DNA from: Cohnella abietis
GTDB taxonomy: Bacteria; Bacillota; Bacilli; Paenibacillales; Paenibacillaceae
Assembly: GCF_004295585.1 (NCBI RefSeq)
Contig: NZ_AP019400.1
Coordinates: forward strand, 2,323,501-2,387,500
Length of the DNA stretch: 64,000 nt
Direction of reading: 5' to 3'
Part shown: positions 18,678 to 28,587 of the stretch, one piece after another
Position numbering within the stretch: position 1 is the stretch's first letter
How the letters are laid out: each line of letters starts with the position of its first letter
Translations under genes and position numbers: made by a program
The notes under the pieces: model-generated
The model's input: only the letters and a program-made list of their open reading frames with translations
Told to the model about the DNA's origin: nothing
Database searches by the model: none

Positions 18678-21600
18678 ATGTACATACGAGAGCTTCATGT
18701 AGACGGTTATGGTGCGCTTCAGGGACTGAAGCTTGAGTTCAAAGCTCCTATCACCGTCATTTATGGCCCTAACGAAGCAGGTAAGAGTACTTTACTTCGG
18801 TTCGTTCGAAGCATGCTATATGGTTTCCCTACGCGAAAAGACCCGGTGGAGCGGGGCGAGCCCGTATTCGGAGGGCGCCATGGAGGGCGGCTGCTCCTGT
18901 CGGATAAGTCAGGGCGGAAGTGGATACTTGAGCGCTATGCTGAGCGTGGGAATGATATCCTGCTGCGTGAAGAAAGTGGGATCGAGCGGATATTAGGTCA
19001 AACAGAGTGGGAGCGGCTTCTATTAGGAGGTATCTCTGAGCGCTTGTTTCGTCAATTGTTTGCGGTATCGCTTAATGAGCTTCACGAGCTGAGATCGCTG
19101 CAGGGAGAAGAAATCGGCAATTATTTGTACCACGCTGGACTTGCTGGTGGCTCTGCACTTACGGCCGCGCGTCGTCAGATAGGCACGGAAATGGATCGTC
19201 TGTTTCGTCCGAAAGGAACGACTCAAGAAATGAATCGGCTGCTCGCCGCAATGAAAGAAACGGAGACAGCCATCCGTCAAAGCGGAGATGGCGTTCAATA
19301 TTATTATGAGACCGGCGAAGCATTAGCAGAGGTGGAACAGCAATTAGCCTTGCTAGATCAGCAGTTCCCCGAGCTGCGTATGCAAACGGCAAAGCTGCAA
19401 GGGGCGTATGAGCTGCGCGAATGGTGGCTTAAGCGCGAAGCTTTATTGACGGAAGAAACGGAAATACGCAATCAGCTGCCCGATCCGTCAGCTCCCTTAC
19501 TGCGAGAGGCTACCATCGTCGCTTGGCCGGATTTGAAGCTCAGGCGACAGGAAGCCATCATTAAGCTGAATAGAGCTACAAGCACTCAATTGGAGCTGCA
19601 GATTCAGCGTGAGAAGATGACTTGGGATGAAGAATGGGTATCTTCCGTTGCTGAGCTTGAACGTCTGGAATCATTGCGCGAAGGAATGATCGCTAAGCGA
19701 GAAGAAAGAACGGAGCTGGAGGCCGAGCGCCGAATGCTGGATGAGAGCTTACAAAGCACGCTTTCTAGACTTTCTGCGAATTGGGGAGAGGAAGAGCTGC
19801 TTTCCTTCGGGGGGCTCGTTGCCGAAAGGGAAAGAGTTCGCCGCCTGCAGATAAGCTGGGAGGAAACGGAAAGGGCATTGGCTACGCTTGATTCAGAAAT
19901 TCGTAGAATTGCCAGACAGCGAGAGGTACTTCAATCGGAAGAAAGCTCACTTTCCGCTGCCGAAAGCTTGGCGGATAAGGATGCTGGCTTATCGTTGAAG
20001 GGACAATCCCAGACATTCGGCTTATTCATCCCGCGCACTAAGCCAGCTTTAATACAGGCATGGCATAATGTAGAGGATGCGCGCCGGGAATACGAACGGG
20101 CTCGGTCGATTACCCGTCCTTCTCGCAGTAATGGGTCTCGCACCTCTCAACGGATGGCTGTGCCACCCCGAATGCAGTATGGCATTGCAGGTCTTCTAGG
20201 TGCTGCAGCAATAACCTTACCATTGCTGATGAATAGTGAAGACAAAGCGGCTCCTGTTGTTTATTTGATTTCCGCTATTTTGTTAATCATATCTGCAGGA
20301 ACGTTAATAACAGCTTTGCGCCGCAAATCCGAGAGTCGTAATCGAACAGCTACAGATGCCTCTAGCCCGACTAGCGATCATGATATTGCAAGTATTCGGT
20401 TACATCATAAGCTGGTCAACGATCGATTGCGCCAATTAATGAATGACCCTGAGACAGCGGTAGCCAAGCTCATTCCAGATCTTCAGGAGATGGCCTCGGC
20501 TGATTTGCCGCAGCAATCGGAAGCTGAAGATCTAATGTGGCAGCAGCTACGCGGTGCCGTATATGAGCAGCTCGAGCGATTCGAAGTAATGGAGCGCGAG
20601 AAGTCGAAGCAGCAAGAGCTTCAAGGGAGAGGGCAGGAGCTTCAGAGAGAGCGTGAGCTTGTAGAGAGAGATTCGGTTAAGCTGCATCAACGATTGGATG
20701 AGCTACAGGAGCAATGGATGGAATGGCTGCACAATCGCAGATTACCTTCTCATCTCACTCCAGACGTTTTACCCGAGCTGCTAGGTTTAGCTGAGCAGGG
20801 GCAAACCTTGCTGCGCCAGCGTCAGCGTGTAATGGAACGAATGAACACGCTTGCGACAGCATTAGCTGAATTTGAACAAGCAGCGTCTCGCCTTATAGAA
20901 GCATGTCCTCCACCAGCCCATATTCGCATGGACATTTTACAAGCTATACAATGGCTCTATCGCGAATCATTGAAACAGCTTGAGGTTAAAGAGGCGGCAG
21001 AACGGGCTGATCAACAGCTTATGGCTGCTAGTGCCTTTGTGAATGAAGTCCATGAAGAGCTTAAGGAAATAGAAGATAGTGTGGCTGCTTTATTCACCGA
21101 AGCGCAAGCTGTGAACGAGGCTGAGCTTGAAGAAAGGCTTCGAATCGATGGGCGTTGTCAGGCGCTTCGTAAGGAAGCAAGGGAAATCCAGCTCCGATTG
21201 GAGTCGGGAAGAGATGCAGTAGCGCAGGCGAAGCTGTACGAGCTGCTGGATAGTTATGACGAGGCAGCCCTGGCTTCTCTGCTGCAGGAACAGAAAGGCT
21301 TGCTTGAAGCAGAAGAAGCACGCCGGACAGATTTGCTAGATAGACGTGGTCGGTTAGCTCAAGAGCTGAACAGACAACGCAATGAGGCGGAGCTTGAAGA
21401 CAAGGGACAGAGGCTTCGTGAGCTGCAGAGCAAGCTCGAGCAGCTTACCGAAAGATATGCGATCCTCGCTCTATGCGATAGGCTAATTGTTCAGACAAAG
21501 GCCGTCTACGAGGAAGAAAGACAGCCGGAGGTGCTGCAGCATGCTTCTCGCTATTTGAAACAAATGACGAATGGTACCTACACTCGCATTGTTGCACCGG

Positions 21601-21920
21601 GAGATACGAAGGCTCTTCTGGCAGAAACACATGACCAGAGACAGCTGGATAGCCTTTATTTAAGCCGTGGCACACAGGAGCAGCTCTACTTGGCTATGCG
21701 TTTCGCCTTGTGCAATGCGGCATCGCCGGAGCATCCATTGCCGTTACTGCTTGATGATTTGTTTGTGCATTTTGACGAGCAAAGGCTTATTCAATCTCTC
21801 CCTGTCCTTCAAGATTTATCTGGTCAAAGACAGGTTTTCTTATTTACTTGTCATCGACACGTGGCTCAGACAATAGCATCAGGAATTCCAACTGCTCAGC
21901 TGCTTACGTTGGGGGATTAG
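18678..21920 (+). CDS. yhaN: YhaN-like AAA ATPase, SbcC/Rad50-type with internal hydrophobic pair
   Basis: 1080 aa. Walker A GPNEAGKST at 30-38; C-terminal signature LSRGTQEQLYLAMR and Walker B LPLLLDDLFVHFD close the split ABC-type head. Long coiled coils lie between. Two hydrophobic segments near 495-555 (QYGIAGLLGAAAITLPLLM and VVYLISAILLIISAG) interrupt the coil, as in B. subtilis YhaN, suggesting membrane contact, unlike cytosolic Rad50/SbcC. ATG 18678 follows GGAGGTGAC. Its last 17 bases overlap the end of the convergent ykvI-like gene. Confidence 0.92.
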   Translation: MYIRELHVDGYGALQGLKLEFKAPITVIYGPNEAGKSTLLRFVRSMLYGFPTRKDPVERGEPVFGGRHGGRLLLSDKSGRKWILERYAERGNDILLREESGIERILGQTEWERLLLGGISERLFRQLFAVSLNELHELRSLQGEEIGNYLYHAGLAGGSALTAARRQIGTEMDRLFRPKGTTQEMNRLLAAMKETETAIRQSGDGVQYYYETGEALAEVEQQLALLDQQFPELRMQTAKLQGAYELREWWLKREALLTEETEIRNQLPDPSAPLLREATIVAWPDLKLRRQEAIIKLNRATSTQLELQIQREKMTWDEEWVSSVAELERLESLREGMIAKREERTELEAERRMLDESLQSTLSRLSANWGEEELLSFGGLVAERERVRRLQISWEETERALATLDSEIRRIARQREVLQSEESSLSAAESLADKDAGLSLKGQSQTFGLFIPRTKPALIQAWHNVEDARREYERARSITRPSRSNGSRTSQRMAVPPRMQYGIAGLLGAAAITLPLLMNSEDKAAPVVYLISAILLIISAGTLITALRRKSESRNRTATDASSPTSDHDIASIRLHHKLVNDRLRQLMNDPETAVAKLIPDLQEMASADLPQQSEAEDLMWQQLRGAVYEQLERFEVMEREKSKQQELQGRGQELQRERELVERDSVKLHQRLDELQEQWMEWLHNRRLPSHLTPDVLPELLGLAEQGQTLLRQRQRVMERMNTLATALAEFEQAASRLIEACPPPAHIRMDILQAIQWLYRESLKQLEVKEAAERADQQLMAASAFVNEVHEELKEIEDSVAALFTEAQAVNEAELEERLRIDGRCQALRKEAREIQLRLESGRDAVAQAKLYELLDSYDEAALASLLQEQKGLLEAEEARRTDLLDRRGRLAQELNRQRNEAELEDKGQRLRELQSKLEQLTERYAILALCDRLIVQTKAVYEEERQPEVLQHASRYLKQMTNGTYTRIVAPGDTKALLAETHDQRQLDSLYLSRGTQEQLYLAMRFALCNAASPEHPLPLLLDDLFVHFDEQRLIQSLPVLQDLSGQRQVFLFTCHRHVAQTIASGIPTAQLLTLGD

Positions 21921-22971
21921 GAGGCGTCGGCTGACTAGTGGAACGAGAGCGATCACGGCTAATGAGGAAAAGCCAACCCAAGCTGAGCAAGCCGAACATG
22001 GGGTACAGCGTCGATAATAAGGGGCCGAAGCCCAATTGCCCGGCAAGAAAACAGATGAACAAGAGAATCGAAGTTAGCAGCCATGGGGAAGCCTTTGTTC
22101 TCTCTTGAAGCTGTAGCGTAAGGCCGTATATATCGGCGACAAGAGTTGTGAAAATTTCCATGAAAATTAAAAATACGAATATCCAGTGGAGCCAAGCCCC
22201 TAGCTCACGGGCGATTCCGCCCATAGGAATCTCAAATTGCGCAATACCGGGCATTCGTGCTGATAGTGCCAGATGGCCAGCAAGAAGCATAAGGCCTATG
22301 CCGATTCCTCCCATCCATGCGCCTCGCTTTAAGACGATGGGATCTTTAATGGCAGATCCGAGAGGGACAAGCACAGCTTGCGACATGGAGAGATTAAATG
22401 CTGCGTAAAGGAATGGGGATAGCCAAGCTGCCCAAGGAGATAGCTCATTGGGACTGGATATCCAGTTGCTGGATATGGGGTTGCGAAGCGTCTCTATAAC
22501 GAGAAAGGTTGTGAACCCAATCATTAAAGGAACTACAAAGGTGTTGATTGTTAGAATTGCATTCATCCCTTTACGCAGCAGCAGGAAGCAGGCGAACATC
22601 GTCACGATTAGTCCAGTTTGGTAGCTCAAGTTCAAGTGCTCTGAGAATAGTGAACCCGCACCAGCAAGCATAACTGCATTAACCCCCAGCAGAACTATGA
22701 GCATCAGATGGCTTACCCAACGTCCTACTTGCTCGCCGAATAAGTATTTGTTTAAGTCTTCATAGGACTTTGCTTGGAGCTGAGCGGCCAATAGCATAAC
22801 CTTGGCGCCAATCCACACGAAAAACAAGGTTGATAAAATAATGAGATAAGGACCCCAATGTCCGAAACGTGTGAAAAACTGCATGACCTCTCTTCCGGAA
22901 GCAAATCCTGCTCCGACAACGGTTCCGATAAACACTAACCCGACTTGAATGCTTGTGGCCCATTGCTTCAT
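21904..22971 (-). CDS. YkvI-family membrane transporter-like protein
   Basis: 355 aa, about ten hydrophobic helices. The N-terminus (GTVVGAGFASGREVMQFF) matches the YkvI family of the LeuT/APC-fold superfamily, which has no experimentally fixed substrate that I can name. The glycine-rich unwound helix 1 is compatible with ion-coupled transport. Convergent with yhaN, overlapping it by 17 bases at the 3' ends. Start ATG 22971 follows a weak GGGAGGTTCCGTG. Confidence 0.85.
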   Translation of the reverse strand: MKQWATSIQVGLVFIGTVVGAGFASGREVMQFFTRFGHWGPYLIILSTLFFVWIGAKVMLLAAQLQAKSYEDLNKYLFGEQVGRWVSHLMLIVLLGVNAVMLAGAGSLFSEHLNLSYQTGLIVTMFACFLLLRKGMNAILTINTFVVPLMIGFTTFLVIETLRNPISSNWISSPNELSPWAAWLSPFLYAAFNLSMSQAVLVPLGSAIKDPIVLKRGAWMGGIGIGLMLLAGHLALSARMPGIAQFEIPMGGIARELGAWLHWIFVFLIFMEIFTTLVADIYGLTLQLQERTKASPWLLTSILLFICFLAGQLGFGPLLSTLYPMFGLLSLGWLFLISRDRSRSTSQPTPPNPPT

Positions 22972-23085
22972 TTCACGGAACCTCCCGACCGACCTTGTCC
23001 GTCTCTATTCCTTAATCTATGTCGCCAATAGGACGGGCATGACTTGAGGAAGTATCCGCTTTGATATTATCGTTATAGACAACAC

Positions 23086-23132
23086 AAAAACGCCTCATTC
23101 TTCGGATAATATCCGTTGAAGGAAGGCGTTTT
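23086..23132 (-). terminator. Intrinsic terminator of the lipoprotein gene
   Basis: Inverted arms AAAAACGCCT and AGGCGTTTT enclose about 28 bases; on the minus strand the stem ends in a T-run. It overlaps the stop codon of the lipoprotein gene at 23131-23133 and separates it from the ykvI-like gene. Confidence 0.75.
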
Positions 23133-23841
23133 AGAGTTGTTCACTAAGGAGCTTGAGCGACAGAACCTTCTGAGTGTCGGGGTCTAGGTCAAGCTTAAAC
23201 CAACCGCCAGCTACCTCTACTGCTATGACATTGGTTTGGTTGTCATTCTGAACACCAAGCAGATTGGCAGCTTTCGAGCCATCCATGCCATTCAGAAGTC
23301 CTTGAATACCGGAGCTTACTTTGGAAGAAGAAATTTCTATATAAACGACTTTATTTTTCTCGTTCAAGCCTATTGCTATACCGTCATATTCCCATATATC
23401 TACCGTTTCATCATCTCCTGGCAGCGGATATGTATTTGCGGGAGATCCATATTTCTTAAGGACGTCACTTTCTGCACCGCCAAGCACTATGTCGCCTAAA
23501 GAAGGATTTTTCGCATGAAAGGGTTTATCCGTTGTGTTGTCTTTGCTTGTTGATTTAGGATGCAGGTTAGACGCTTCAACAGCAGGAGCCGAGGGTGTAG
23601 GATCGATATCTGGTGAGGATGGGGCTTCGGACGCAAAATCTGTAGGTTGCTTGCTAGGCCATGGATTCCAATCATTAGGCGGCAAATAAGATGAAGACGG
23701 ACGGGGTGATTGAATTGTAGCTGGATCATCTGCAGGTAAGCTAGTTGATTGCGCCGCAGGTATGGAGCTACAGGAGACCAAGCTTGTGGATAGCAGAAGA
23801 GTGCCCCATATCTTAAGTAATGCTGGGCTGCTTCTCATCAT
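23131..23841 (-). CDS. Putative lipoprotein, unknown function
   Basis: 236 aa. Lipoprotein signal peptide with lipobox LVSC (Cys near residue 24), then a low-complexity Ser/Pro/Thr-rich stretch to about 110, then a compact C-terminal domain (about 112-236) starting SLGDIVLGGAESDVLKKYGSP. That start resembles the small SmpA/OmlA-like or DUF4309-type folds in which a GxTxxEVxxxLGxP-like opening is followed by a beta sheet, but I cannot name the family with certainty. Tandem ATGs at 23841/23838 follow GGAGGG. Confidence 0.75.
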   Translation of the reverse strand: MMRSSPALLKIWGTLLLSTSLVSCSSIPAAQSTSLPADDPATIQSPRPSSSYLPPNDWNPWPSKQPTDFASEAPSSPDIDPTPSAPAVEASNLHPKSTSKDNTTDKPFHAKNPSLGDIVLGGAESDVLKKYGSPANTYPLPGDDETVDIWEYDGIAIGLNEKNKVVYIEISSSKVSSGIQGLLNGMDGSKAANLLGVQNDNQTNVIAVEVAGGWFKLDLDPDTQKVLSLKLLSEQL

Positions 23842-24081
23842 GGAATCCCTCCTCTATCTACACTTACACTATATAAGACAATACAAATCATGGAAAAGTT
23901 TCGGGTTAATTAAGTTTTTTTCATATTTCATTCTTTTGTCACATCAAGGCATAATTTGTCGGGACTATAGTCATGGTATTTCAAAAGCTTTCCGATGTAG
24001 GTTTCCAATAAACCTTATGTTGCACGAGTGAAAAGGATATGGTACGTTAGACGGAAAAGACAACGGGTGGTGGAGAAGACA

Positions 24082-24654
24082 GTGGATATTCTCAAAGATA
24101 GGATTCTTAAAGAAGCGAGTGTCATTAACTCCGGGGTGTTGAAATTGGACTCTCTGCTTAATCATGGCGTCGATCCGCAATTGACGATGGAGATGGGCAA
24201 GGAGTTTGCAGCAAGATTTGCTGGCGAGAAAATTACAAAAGTAATTACGGTTGAATCATCGGGAATACCGGTTGCTTTCGCAACTGCGTTCCAGCTTGGC
24301 GTACCGCTCGTATTTGCTCGCAGGAAAAAAACATTACTCGGTGAACCGGATGCCTATATCGAAAGGGTTCCTTCATTTACGAAAGGAATCGTAACTGATT
24401 TAATTGTATCTCGCGATCTGCTTAATGCAGACGATTCCGTACTGTTTATTGATGATATTATTGCAAACGGGGATGCGGCTCGGGGACTCATAAAAATTAT
24501 TGAGCAATCTGGTGCGTCTATTAGTGGTATCGGGATCGTTCTTGAGAAATCATTTCAAGCGGGTGGGCGTACACTTCGCGAGCTTGGTTTCCGGCTGGAA
24601 ACGCTCGTTAAGATTCAATCACTCGATGATAATACAATTACATTTGCCGATTAG
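24082..24654 (+). CDS. xpt: Xanthine phosphoribosyltransferase
   Basis: 190 aa. Converts xanthine and PRPP to XMP in purine salvage. Start taken as GTG 24082: it has GGAG 6 bases upstream and gives an N-terminus collinear with B. subtilis Xpt (MDILKDRILKEA...LKLDSLLNH); longer frames back to 24028 add an implausible basic peptide. PRPP-binding motif VLFIDDIIANGDAA and the TVESSGI and GIGIVLEKSFQ segments are family hallmarks. No pbuX permease follows. I looked for a purine riboswitch upstream and did not find the conserved core. Confidence 0.92.
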   Translation: MDILKDRILKEASVINSGVLKLDSLLNHGVDPQLTMEMGKEFAARFAGEKITKVITVESSGIPVAFATAFQLGVPLVFARRKKTLLGEPDAYIERVPSFTKGIVTDLIVSRDLLNADDSVLFIDDIIANGDAARGLIKIIEQSGASISGIGIVLEKSFQAGGRTLRELGFRLETLVKIQSLDDNTITFAD

Positions 24655-24741
24655 TAATATTAGGGCTATGAACTTCCATTCCCAACGGGATTTCATTGAC
24701 GTATAATAGGATTAACCTGCAGATGGGGAGGCGAACAGCAA

Positions 24742-25077
24742 ATGGATAATGCAAGTAACCTAAATTTGTCGGTCGACTTTTTCCTGAATAAGCTGGAAGA
24801 GTCCAAGGTTCATTTTGAGCGAGCGCTCGATTGCAAACACACGGAGTTCGACGACCTGTATCCATACATGATCGAACACCCGCAATTTTTCTGGTATAAG
24901 CGTTATGTAGCTTGGTCTGAATTGCTTACGATTGTTAAGCTGTGCGAAGAGCTTAATCTTCCATGGACAGAACGATTCGCAACTCATCAAGCGGAATATG
25001 TTAGCAAACGAGTCATGTCCAGCAAGGTTCTAGATTTCTGGTATGAAACGAACGATACGAGGGAGCACGTCGGGTAA
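24742..25077 (+). CDS. Hypothetical protein, 111 aa
   Basis: Soluble, mostly helical, acidic protein rich in aromatic residues (YPYMIEHPQFFWYKRYVAW). No signal peptide, membrane helix or recognised motif. ATG 24742 is well placed behind GGGGAGG. An intrinsic terminator lies 35 bases after its stop. Stands alone between xpt and another small gene; function unknown. Confidence 0.7.
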   Translation: MDNASNLNLSVDFFLNKLEESKVHFERALDCKHTEFDDLYPYMIEHPQFFWYKRYVAWSELLTIVKLCEELNLPWTERFATHQAEYVSKRVMSSKVLDFWYETNDTREHVG

Positions 25078-25111
25078 CTACAATCGGTGCTGCTTGCAAA
25101 CTCGCCTGAAT

Positions 25112-25146
25112 GACCCGCATGGACTTAGGTCCTGGCGGGTTTTTCG
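25112..25146 (+). terminator. Intrinsic terminator
   Basis: GACCCGC ... GCGGGT stem with an inner GGAC/GGTC pairing, followed by TTTTT. Ends the transcript of the 111-aa hypothetical gene. Confidence 0.85.
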
Positions 25147-25171
25147 GCTCACACAAGAGGAGGACTATAAC

Positions 25172-25384
25172 ATGGATGACGATCAATTGAACCATTTTCG
25201 CGTCGAAGGAACGAAGGTTAGGGTTGTAAGGGATGCCTTGGAGCAAAATGATGTAGTCGGGATTGTAGTTGCATGGGATGACGAGAAAATGCTCATTCGC
25301 CGCCCTAATCGGAAAGTAGTAAAGGTAAACCGGGGTTATGATATTCAACTGGCAAGCGAGCCAAGACAATGGTCACATGAATGA
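25172..25384 (+). CDS. Hypothetical small protein, 70 aa
   Basis: Start ATG 25172 has an excellent AGAGGAGG 11 bases upstream; an in-frame ATG at 25043 would read through the preceding terminator and is rejected. The sequence alternates basic and hydrophobic residues (KVRVVRDALEQNDVVGIVVAWDDEKMLIRRPNRKVVKV), suggesting a small SH3-like or Hfq/KOW-like beta barrel. That fold is inference. No function known. Confidence 0.7.
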   Translation: MDDDQLNHFRVEGTKVRVVRDALEQNDVVGIVVAWDDEKMLIRRPNRKVVKVNRGYDIQLASEPRQWSHE

Positions 25385-25458
25385 AAAGTCTGCACGTGAG
25401 GGAAATTAGAGGGCAATGACATTGACCATCTAAATTCTAAAGGTGCGGGGGCAATTCG

Positions 25459-25824
25459 ATGAATGTAATGGAGCAAAAGGTACGTCAGTATAAGGAAAAT
25501 GCAGCTGGGCTGTCCGATATACTTCCGGAGGTGGCGCGTACATACGAGCAATTTACTGGGCAAGCCTTTGAGTCGGGAGAGCTTGATGCAACAACTAAGC
25601 AGTTAATCGCACTCGGAGTTGCTCTTTACGCGAACAATGAAGTATGTAGCTTTTACCACGTACAGGAAGCGCGTGCCCTAGGTGCAAGCGATCAACAAAT
25701 TATGGAAACAGTAGCCGTCGCCTCGGCGGCCGCAAGCGGACATGTGCTGTCCCAAGGGGTTATCAGAGTTCAGGGGGCGCTTGGGATTAATACAGGGGAA
25801 CAGGTTAATAGCAATATTAACTGA
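25459..25824 (+). CDS. Carboxymuconolactone decarboxylase / AhpD-like protein
   Basis: 121 aa helical protein of the AhpD/CMD family. The segment ATTKQLIALGVALYANNEVCSFYHVQEARALGAS matches the family core, but the redox CxxC pair of AhpD is reduced to a single Cys (VCSFYH), so disulfide peroxidase-type activity is doubtful; decarboxylase-like or unknown roles remain. Start ATG 25459 follows GGTGCGGGGG. A strong terminator follows. Confidence 0.85.
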   Translation: MNVMEQKVRQYKENAAGLSDILPEVARTYEQFTGQAFESGELDATTKQLIALGVALYANNEVCSFYHVQEARALGASDQQIMETVAVASAAASGHVLSQGVIRVQGALGINTGEQVNSNIN

Positions 25825-25864
25825 AACATGAGTCCTCCCGACGGTAACACCATAACAATGAACC

Positions 25865-25906
25865 AGCTCTTGAATTGGTCCTTACGACGATTCAAGAGCT
25901 TTTTTG
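25865..25906 (+). terminator. Intrinsic terminator of the AhpD-like gene
   Basis: Perfect AGCTCTTGAA / TTCAAGAGCT stem followed by a run of six to seven T. Confidence 0.9.
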
Positions 25907-25959
25907 GTTATTCATAATGTATAAGTGACAAGCTTATTTATTCCTGAATAACCTCCGAC

Positions 25960-26002
25960 ATAAACAGTTTTCGCTTTCCAAAAGATAGCGAAAACTGTTT
26001 AT
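25960..26002. repeat. Perfect 16-bp inverted repeat
   Basis: ATAAACAGTTTTCGCT and its exact complement flank an 11-base loop, without a T-tract on either side. It sits in the 363-base gap between the AhpD-like gene and the MHYT kinase, about 190 bases before the kinase start. It may be a regulator target, a leader hairpin or a small repeat element. Nothing else was seen in the gap apart from the terminator. Confidence 0.6.
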
Positions 26003-26187
26003 GCTTGCATTTGATGTTACAGGCTAGCTTCTGCATCTCAGAAAGGGTATTGATATTATTGCAGAGGGCGTATAAACTCAATAGCGTGTTGTTTTTTAGG
26101 GACAAATTGCAAGGAATTCAGGGGTATTTCTATAGGGAACTGCTTATTCAAGGAAGTCAAACAACAAACAAGGAGATAAGGGACAAA

Positions 26188-28557
26188 ATGGAACATATGC
26201 ATGAATCTTATGATGCTCTTTTAGTTGTTTTTTCATATGTCGTTGCCGTTGTGGCTTCTTACACAGTTCTTGATTTGGTCGGAAGGATTACGACATCAAC
26301 CGGTCGGGTCCGGTGGTTATGGCTCCTGTTCGGTGCGTTTGCAATGGGAATGGGAATTTGGTCGATGCATTTCGTCGGAATGCTGGCTCTTTCCTTGCCT
26401 GTTCCAGTTGCTTATAATCTTTTTACAGTTGTGCTGTCAGTCATCGTGGCCATTATTGCTTCATTTATTGCTTTATATATGGTTGGTCGTGATCACTTAA
26501 CATTACGCCGACTGCTCGGCGGTGGAGTGCTGCTTGCCATCGGAATCTCTTCTATGCATTACATAGGAATGGCTGCCATGCTAATCGATATTTCCTATGA
26601 CCCTTTTTATTTTATTCTCTCTATAGTCATAGCTTTAGTAGCTTCTGTCGCTGCATTATGGCTGTCATTTTACTTCCGCAAAGGCGGTAAACGCGGTGCG
26701 ACGTGGAAGAAACTAGGTAGTGGATTAATAATGGGAGCCGCAATTGTAGGTATGCATTATACAGGCATGACGGCTGCACATTTTCATTTGGGAGACAAAT
26801 CGTTATCAACCTCGGGATTTATTTTGGATCAGAGCTGGCTTGGTTACTTCATCTCAGGAGGAACTTTATTTACGCTAGGGTTATCGCTGCTTGGGATTTA
26901 TATTTCTAATAAATTCTCTTATAAAGATTCGGAGATTCAGGAGAAAGCTAGTGAAATCTCCGAGATGAATAAGGAGCTGCGGCAGTTAAATGAAAATTTA
27001 GAGGAGCTAGTGAAGGAACGCACCGCGCAGCTTGAGCAGGCACATGACGAAGCGATCAAAGCTAATATGATCAAAAGCCAATTTTTGGCCAATATGAGCC
27101 ATGAATTGAGAACGCCGCTAAATGCGATTATCGGTTACAGCGAGTTGTTGGTGGAAGAGGCGGAGGAGCTTGGCGAGCAGACTTTTGTGGAAGACTTGGG
27201 GAAAATCAGAAATGCAGGCAAGCATCTGCTTAATCTGATTAACGATATACTGGATATTTCAAAAATTGAGGCTGGCAAAATGGAAGTTCACATGGAGACC
27301 TTTGATATGTCCGGTCTTATTCAAGATGTGATTACCACAGTTAAACCGCTGACGGATAAAAACAACAATAAATTGGAAACGAGCTTGGTGCAAGGTGAAA
27401 TGACAACCGATGTCACCAAGCTGAGGCAAATATTGATTAATCTGCTCAGTAATGCGAGCAAATTTACTAAAGAAGGCACAATCTCGCTTGACGTTTATCG
27501 TGAACTTCGTAACGATCGGACAGGCTACTGTTTTTGCGTCAAGGATACAGGTATAGGAATGACGCCCGAACAAGTGGAGAAGCTGTTTCAGCCGTTCACG
27601 CAAGCGGATTCCTCCACGACACGCAAATATGGAGGAACCGGTCTCGGGCTTGCCATTAGCCGCAGCTTCTGTGATTTGATGGGTGGAGCGATTCAAGTTG
27701 AAAGTGAAATCGGCTCGGGAAGCCTCTTCACGTGCTGGCTCCCCACTTCTGTGGAGGAAGAAAAGTGGAGTGATGAGGAATTCGTAGAGAGTCAGGGTAA
27801 CAGGGAAGATAACGGTGGGATCAGCATCCTGCTTATTGATGACGAGCCATTTAATCATCAATTAATGAAACGTTATCTTGCTAACGAAGGCTGGACACTC
27901 GCTTTTGCCTCGAGCGGACAGGAAGGGCTTCAGATGGCAAAGAAGCATCGACCACAGGTAATCTGTCTAGATATTCTCATGCCAAGCATGGACGGATGGA
28001 CGGTGTTATCAGCGATCAAGAACGATCCGGAATTGCAAGATATTCCTGTCGTAATATGGTCCATGACTAATGATAATCACTTGGGTTATGCTCTGGGCGC
28101 TTCCGAATTTCTGACGAAGCCGATCAGCAGAGAACAGCTCATTCACGTGATGGATAGATTTGTCTCGAAGCGCACGGATCATACTGTTCTGGTCATTGAA
28201 GATGATGCTGCAACAAGCGAGTTGATGGCACGGCTGCTGCAAAAAGAAGGATATGAGGTAACTCAAGCTCAAAGCGGTCGTATAGCATTGGATTTCATGA
28301 CGAGAGTAACGCCTAAAATGATCTTGCTTGACCTCATGATGCCGGAAATGGATGGTTTTCAATTTGTCGCTGAGGTACGCAAACAAGAAGCTTGGAGTGA
28401 CATACCGATTGTCGTGGTGACGGCCAAAACGATAACAGCGGAAGATCGATTGAAACTGAATGGCTATGTGAAAGGTGTTATTCAAAAAGGCTCGTTCGAG
28501 CATAAATCGTTACTGGATGAAATTCGCCGATATGTTGTTGTGGAACGACAAGAATAG
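26188..28557 (+). CDS. MHYT-domain hybrid sensor histidine kinase with two receiver domains
   Basis: 789 aa from ATG 26188 (AAGGAGATAAGGG upstream; the longer frame from 26005 runs through a hairpin and is rejected). Seven-helix MHYT sensor (about 1-235) with motifs MHFVGM, MHYIGM and MHYTGM, thought to bind metal and sense O2/CO/NO. Then a coiled linker, HisKA with [11 protein letters not shown] (phospho-His), ATPase with [10 protein letters not shown], and two receivers, one with conserved Asp in ICLDILMP and one in ILLDLMMP. Heads an operon-like run with two more receiver proteins. Confidence 0.93.
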   Translation: MEHMHESYDALLVVFSYVVAVVASYTVLDLVGRITTSTGRVRWLWLLFGAFAMGMGIWSMHFVGMLALSLPVPVAYNLFTVVLSVIVAIIASFIALYMVGRDHLTLRRLLGGGVLLAIGISSMHYIGMAAMLIDISYDPFYFILSIVIALVASVAALWLSFYFRKGGKRGATWKKLGSGLIMGAAIVGMHYTGMTAAHFHLGDKSLSTSGFILDQSWLGYFISGGTLFTLGLSLLGIYISNKFSYKDSEIQEKASEISEMNKELRQLNENLEELVKERTAQLEQAHDEAIKANMIKSQFLANMSHELRTPLNAIIGYSELLVEEAEELGEQTFVEDLGKIRNAGKHLLNLINDILDISKIEAGKMEVHMETFDMSGLIQDVITTVKPLTDKNNNKLETSLVQGEMTTDVTKLRQILINLLSNASKFTKEGTISLDVYRELRNDRTGYCFCVKDTGIGMTPEQVEKLFQPFTQADSSTTRKYGGTGLGLAISRSFCDLMGGAIQVESEIGSGSLFTCWLPTSVEEEKWSDEEFVESQGNREDNGGISILLIDDEPFNHQLMKRYLANEGWTLAFASSGQEGLQMAKKHRPQVICLDILMPSMDGWTVLSAIKNDPELQDIPVVIWSMTNDNHLGYALGASEFLTKPISREQLIHVMDRFVSKRTDHTVLVIEDDAATSELMARLLQKEGYEVTQAQSGRIALDFMTRVTPKMILLDLMMPEMDGFQFVAEVRKQEAWSDIPIVVVTAKTITAEDRLKLNGYVKGVIQKGSFEHKSLLDEIRRYVVVERQE

Positions 28558-28587
28558 TGATGATCGGAAGAAAGGAGATGAATCGAA

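Noticed and set aside
23842..24081. Purine riboswitch or PurR box before xpt
   Set aside because: The conserved purine aptamer core could not be found. A stretch on the minus strand (TTAACCCGAAAC) is only loosely like a PurR box and has no inverted partner.
25459..25824. AhpD alkylhydroperoxidase
   Set aside because: The CxxC redox pair is missing, so only the broader carboxymuconolactone decarboxylase family is claimed.
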